This document shows positions 4,996-7,562 of a stretch of 7,562 nt of DNA, in pieces. Source of the DNA: Spirochaetaceae bacterium (GTDB lineage Bacteria > Spirochaetota > Spirochaetia > Treponematales > Breznakiellaceae); the NCBI GenBank assembly GCA_031267475.1, contig JAIRZA010000023.1, forward strand, positions 1-7,562, given 5' to 3'. Each line of letters begins with the position of its first letter. Within the stretch, counting starts at the first letter, position 1. Both the position numbers and the translations under genes were made by a program. The notes below the pieces were generated by a model. That model made no database searches. It saw nothing but the letters and a program-made list of their open reading frames with translations, and had not been told where the DNA came from.

Positions 4996-6181
4996 CTACA
5001 ACCCGCAGATGGTCGATGGTGATTTCGCCGCCGTTTTGCAAAACGCGGCGCTGGTTGGCGGCCTTGTCTTCCAGCACAACTTGTCCGTTTTCTATGCGAG
5101 CTATCGCGCGGACAGGAAGGGGTTTTGGGTCGCCGCGTCTTTGTGGAAGGTATACATCGGCTTCCGGTGTTGAACCAAACACAACCGGCTTTGAGCCCAA
5201 AGAAATATCTGCGGTTTCTTTTGGTCCCCAAATGACGGTAATCCACGCTTCACGCAGGGCTTCCTCAACTAAGGAAATGGTCAGTCCTATCACAAATCCC
5301 AGCATTATCTCGCTGAGAACACCAAACATGGTTGATTCAAGGGTGACGCATATCACCCCGCCGATGACGCCGCCGGCAAAACCCGCAAGCATTGCGCGTT
5401 TTGCCGGATAGTTCGATACATAGAACGAAACGCCCCAGCCAAGTCCCCAGCCAAAAATCCCCCAGCAAATAACACGGGATATAACTTGCGCGGCGGGCGA
5501 GATGTGTTGGGTGTAGTTGTAAATAAACTGCGCCAGCGCTCCGCTTGCGGCGCCCGCGATGATTCCTCTGAGCGCGCTTTTTATTACCGCGCCTATAACG
5601 AATTTCTTTTTAAGGTAGAGGGTTTGCGCCGCGATGAGCGCGACTGAAATGCCGAGTCCTATCATTCCCGCCCACAAGCCTATGTTTATGACAAGTCCCC
5701 AAAAATCGCGGGGGATTCCGGCTCTCAAGGGATGCGATGCTTCTGTGCCGGCGAACGCCCCCGCGCCGGCGACAATGGCAAAAATCAAGGTGCGTTTGGT
5801 GATGCGCGGCATTGAGGAAATAGCGCCGGCAATGGGGTTTGCGCCGGTCGCGTCTTGTGTCGTCCGCCCCGCAGTCAGCGGTACCACCGCGTCAAGTACG
5901 TCAAGCGTCCCGGAGCACAGGGGGGCGCCTATTCCCGCAGTGTTTTGCAACTGCCGCGCAAGGTCTGTTTTTAGCCGCCGCCGCGCCTCCGTTGTTTGCG
6001 CCGCCTTTATCCGGCGGTAAAATCCCGCCTCGATGCAGCGTCCAAAGGCGCGGCGTTCTTCCTGCGGTACAATTTGCGCGTAATCTTTTATAAGCGGTCT
6101 AAGCCGCGCCGGGTCGTCGAGTATCGCTTCGCCCTGTTCAGCGATGATGCGTTTGATGGCGTTTACCATGTTGACATTCAT
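4979..6181 (-). CDS. Polytopic membrane protein: shared N-terminal domain, Gly-rich TM region, degenerate FHA-like domain
   Basis: The product is 400 residues. Residues 1-100 form a helical domain with DPARL (23-27), AFGRCIEAG (45-53) and a closing LDVLD (93-97), homologous to the N-terminus of the WD40 protein encoded just upstream. Residues about 130-306 contain around six hydrophobic segments rich in Gly (GWGLGWG, GGVIGG), predicted membrane-spanning. Residues 321-398 read as an FHA-like fold: a strand rich in ISLGSKPVVFGS, then EADVYL, ARIENGQVVLED and a final strand. The usual GR is replaced by GS and the SxxH motif is absent, so classic phosphothreonine binding is doubtful. An even TM count puts both ends in the cytoplasm. 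The start at 6181 follows AGGAGG by 5 nt; the upstream ATG at 6211 lacks such a site. It lies 44 bp after the WD40 gene, so the two are probably one operon. Its function is unknown; a signalling or scaffolding role is inference. Confidence 0.82.
   Translation of the reverse strand: MNVNMVNAIKRIIAEQGEAILDDPARLRPLIKDYAQIVPQEERRAFGRCIEAGFYRRIKAAQTTEARRRLKTDLARQLQNTAGIGAPLCSGTLDVLDAVVPLTAGRTTQDATGANPIAGAISSMPRITKRTLIFAIVAGAGAFAGTEASHPLRAGIPRDFWGLVINIGLWAGMIGLGISVALIAAQTLYLKKKFVIGAVIKSALRGIIAGAASGALAQFIYNYTQHISPAAQVISRVICWGIFGWGLGWGVSFYVSNYPAKRAMLAGFAGGVIGGVICVTLESTMFGVLSEIMLGFVIGLTISLVEEALREAWITVIWGPKETADISLGSKPVVFGSTPEADVYLPQRRGDPKPLPVRAIARIENGQVVLEDKAANQRRVLQNGGEITIDHLRVVVNTKR
5026..5050. terminator. 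Palindrome inside the FHA-like gene; possible terminator of the ferredoxin-like gene
   Basis: The core CGTTTTGCAAAACG (5032-5045) is a perfect 14-bp palindrome. CGCCG (5026-5030) and CGGCG (5046-5050) extend the stem to 12 bp with one bulged C. On the plus strand it begins 30 nt past the ferredoxin-like stop codon, but no T-run follows, so termination would be weak or need a factor. It is coding sequence for the minus-strand gene. Confidence 0.35.
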
Positions 6182-6186
6182 TTTAT

Positions 6187-6192
6187 CCTCCT
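6187..6192 (-). promoter_or_regulatory. Shine-Dalgarno of the FHA-like gene
   Basis: AGGAGG on the minus strand, 5 nt before the ATG at 6181, inside the 44-bp gap behind the WD40 gene. It fixes the start at 6181 rather than 6211. Confidence 0.85.
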
Positions 6193-6225
6193 GAAATATT
6201 TTTCCACGCAATTAATTCTTTTGTT

Positions 6226-7562
6226 TTAATCCACAACGCCCCAGACCTTTACGGTTTTATCCCCCGAAGCGGAGACTATGCGCCGACTGTCAGGACTGTA
6301 CGACGCAGACCATACACCACCGTCGTGCCCGGTGAGGGTGCGGATTAATTCCCCGCTCCCCGCGTCCCATATCTTCACGGTCTCATCATCCGAAGCGGAG
6401 ACTATGCGCCGACCGTCAGGACTGTACGACGCAGAATTAACCCAATCGTCGCGCCCGGAGATGGTGCGGATTAATTCCCCGCTCCCCGCGTCCCATATCT
6501 TCACGGTCTCATCCACCGAAGTGGAGACTATGCGCCGTCCGTCAGGACTGTACGACGCAGACCATACAGCGCCGTCATGTCCGGTGAGGGTGCGGATTAA
6601 TTCCCCGCTCCCCGCGTCCCATATCTTCACGGTCTCATCCCACGGAGCGAAGACTATGCGCCGACCGTCAGGACTGTACGACGCAGAATTAACCCAGTCG
6701 TCGTGCCCGGCGAGGGTGCGGATTAATTCCCCGCTCCCCGCGTCCCATATCTTCACTGTACCATTCCACGAAGCGGAGACTATGCGCCGACCGTCAGGAC
6801 TGTACGACGCTGAATTAACCACGCTGTCGTGCCCGACGAGGGTGCGGATTAATTCCCCGCTCCCCGCGTCCCATATCTTCACTGTACCATCCCGCGAAGC
6901 GGAGACTATGCGCCGACCGTTTGGACTGTACGACGCAGAATTAACCCCGCCGTCATGCCCGGCGAGGGTTAGCAGTAGCTGGAACGGAGTGTTTTTGTTT
7001 TCTTTGTGGTAAATTATCGCCACGCTCGATGCTATCACAATGCTCACCGCTGCCACCACAAAAGGCAACACTTTGCTTTTTTTCCGTGACGGCTGCTGTG
7101 GCGCTTGTTGTTCCAGAACCCGTGTTGACAGCGCCGGCTGCTGTGGTGGTGGTTGCGAAGGCGGCGGTGGTTTCGGCGGTTGCTCTGGCGGCGGCAGAAC
7201 AACCGCCGGGCTCTCTTTCCGCTGAATTGCAGCGCCGCAAAACGGGCATAAAGCCCATTCTTCCCGCAGCTCTTCGCCGCATTTTACGCACACCTTCTTT
7301 TGCGGCGCTGGCGCAAACATCGCCGCCTCCAGAATGTCCAGCGCCTCGTTGCACAATCCAATATCCAGTCCGTACTCGTCATGAACTTTTTGCACAATAA
7401 GCGCTTTTCGCTCAGTCCGCTCCGATGCGTCAGCCGCTGTTTTAAGCGCGGTATACGCGCCCGCTTCTATGCACCGTCCAAAGGCGATGCGCAGTGATTT
7501 TGGCTCGTCCTTGGCAAGGTCGCTGAAAAATGCCTTCAGCCGCGCCGGGTCGATTAGGACTG
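6226..7562 (-). CDS. Membrane-anchored WD40 repeat protein with zinc ribbon, 3' part (5' end outside the window)
   Basis: The frame is open to the right edge; 444 residues are visible. In order: an N-terminal helical domain (about 1-80) with DPARL (4-8) and AFGRCIEAG (26-34), homologous to the N-terminus of the next gene; a zinc ribbon with Cys91, 94, 105 and 108 (CVKC...CPFC); a Pro/Gln-rich linker (about 118-157); a basic stop RKKSK and a TM helix (164-184); then six WD40 repeats (195-444). The positive residues before the TM place the N-terminus inside and the propeller outside the cytoplasm. Five repeats end in the Trp-Asp dipeptide (KIWD); the last has VWG. Repeat 5 has GRDD in place of GHDD. 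Six blades are fewer than the usual seven. The GTG at 7395 is an internal codon. The FHA-like gene follows after 44 bp. The ligand is unknown; a protein-binding scaffold is likely. Confidence 0.88.
   Translation of the reverse strand, partial: VLIDPARLKAFFSDLAKDEPKSLRIAFGRCIEAGAYTALKTAADASERTERKALIVQKVHDEYGLDIGLCNEALDILEAAMFAPAPQKKVCVKCGEELREEWALCPFCGAAIQRKESPAVVLPPPEQPPKPPPPSQPPPQQPALSTRVLEQQAPQQPSRKKSKVLPFVVAAVSIVIASSVAIIYHKENKNTPFQLLLTLAGHDGGVNSASYSPNGRRIVSASRDGTVKIWDAGSGELIRTLVGHDSVVNSASYSPDGRRIVSASWNGTVKIWDAGSGELIRTLAGHDDWVNSASYSPDGRRIVFAPWDETVKIWDAGSGELIRTLTGHDGAVWSASYSPDGRRIVSTSVDETVKIWDAGSGELIRTISGRDDWVNSASYSPDGRRIVSASDDETVKIWDAGSGELIRTLTGHDGGVWSASYSPDSRRIVSASGDKTVKVWGVVD
6229..6978 (-). 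repeat. Six tandem 126-bp repeats coding for WD40 blades
   Basis: The period is exactly 126 bp: the shared GGAGAC-type position recurs at 6271, 6397, 6523, 6649, 6775 and 6901. The units, from the protein N-terminus, are 6978-6853, 6852-6727, 6726-6601, 6600-6475, 6474-6349 and a shorter last one, 6348-6229. The stretch coding for KIWDAGSGELIRT is nearly unchanged in DNA between units. Units 3 and 5 share a DDWV segment, and units 4 and 6 share VWSAS, which suggests a 252-bp two-blade duplication. Confidence 0.95.

Noticed and set aside
5634..6020. Plus-strand open frame of 128 codons within the FHA-like gene
   Set aside because: It is antisense to a gene with clear TM and domain structure; no Shine-Dalgarno or family motifs.
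6229..6978. Tandem repeats considered as a CRISPR array
   Set aside because: Units are 126 bp, in frame, contiguous and encode WD40 blades; there are no short repeats with unique spacers.
6278..7012. Long plus-strand open frame of 244 codons with repeats
   Set aside because: It is the antisense of the WD40 array; its periodicity comes from the 126-bp repeats, and it has no ribosome site or known fold.

Overview
The window looks like a chromosomal segment from a spirochaete, most likely a host-associated Treponema relative. That assignment is an inference from gene types and rests on no database match. The supporting traits are a BspA-like leucine-rich-repeat secreted protein with a treponeme-like C-terminal tail, a MoxR-type ATPase near a BatD-like membrane protein, many short palindromes between genes, and GC content near one half by eye. 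There are six protein-coding genes, two of them cut by the window edges. I see no rRNA, tRNA, CRISPR array, transposase or phage gene.

Left block (1-2960, plus strand): the C-terminal part of a MoxR-like AAA+ ATPase; argB (N-acetylglutamate kinase, arginine synthesis), which begins directly behind a consensus TATAAT; and a signal-peptide/one-TM protein that resembles BatD and starts on the base after the argB stop codon. An arginine gene is thus embedded between two genes of the MoxR/Bat type.

Middle (2966-4341): a minus-strand secreted LRR_5 (BspA-like) protein converges on the BatD-like gene with a 5-bp gap. Behind it lies a spacer of almost 600 bp with at least six hairpins, a candidate promoter, an attC-like inverted repeat and one weak small ORF.

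Right block (4342-7562): a plus-strand ferredoxin-like 4Fe-4S protein overlaps tail-to-tail (17 bp) with a minus-strand two-gene operon. The upstream operon gene (entering from the right edge) encodes a shared N-terminal domain, a zinc ribbon, a proline-rich linker, one TM helix and six nearly identical WD40 repeats. The downstream gene encodes the same N-terminal domain followed by a Gly-rich polytopic membrane region and a degenerate FHA-like domain. This pair is the most unusual system in the window: two membrane proteins sharing one adaptor-like N-terminal domain, one with a propeller and the other with an FHA-like fold.
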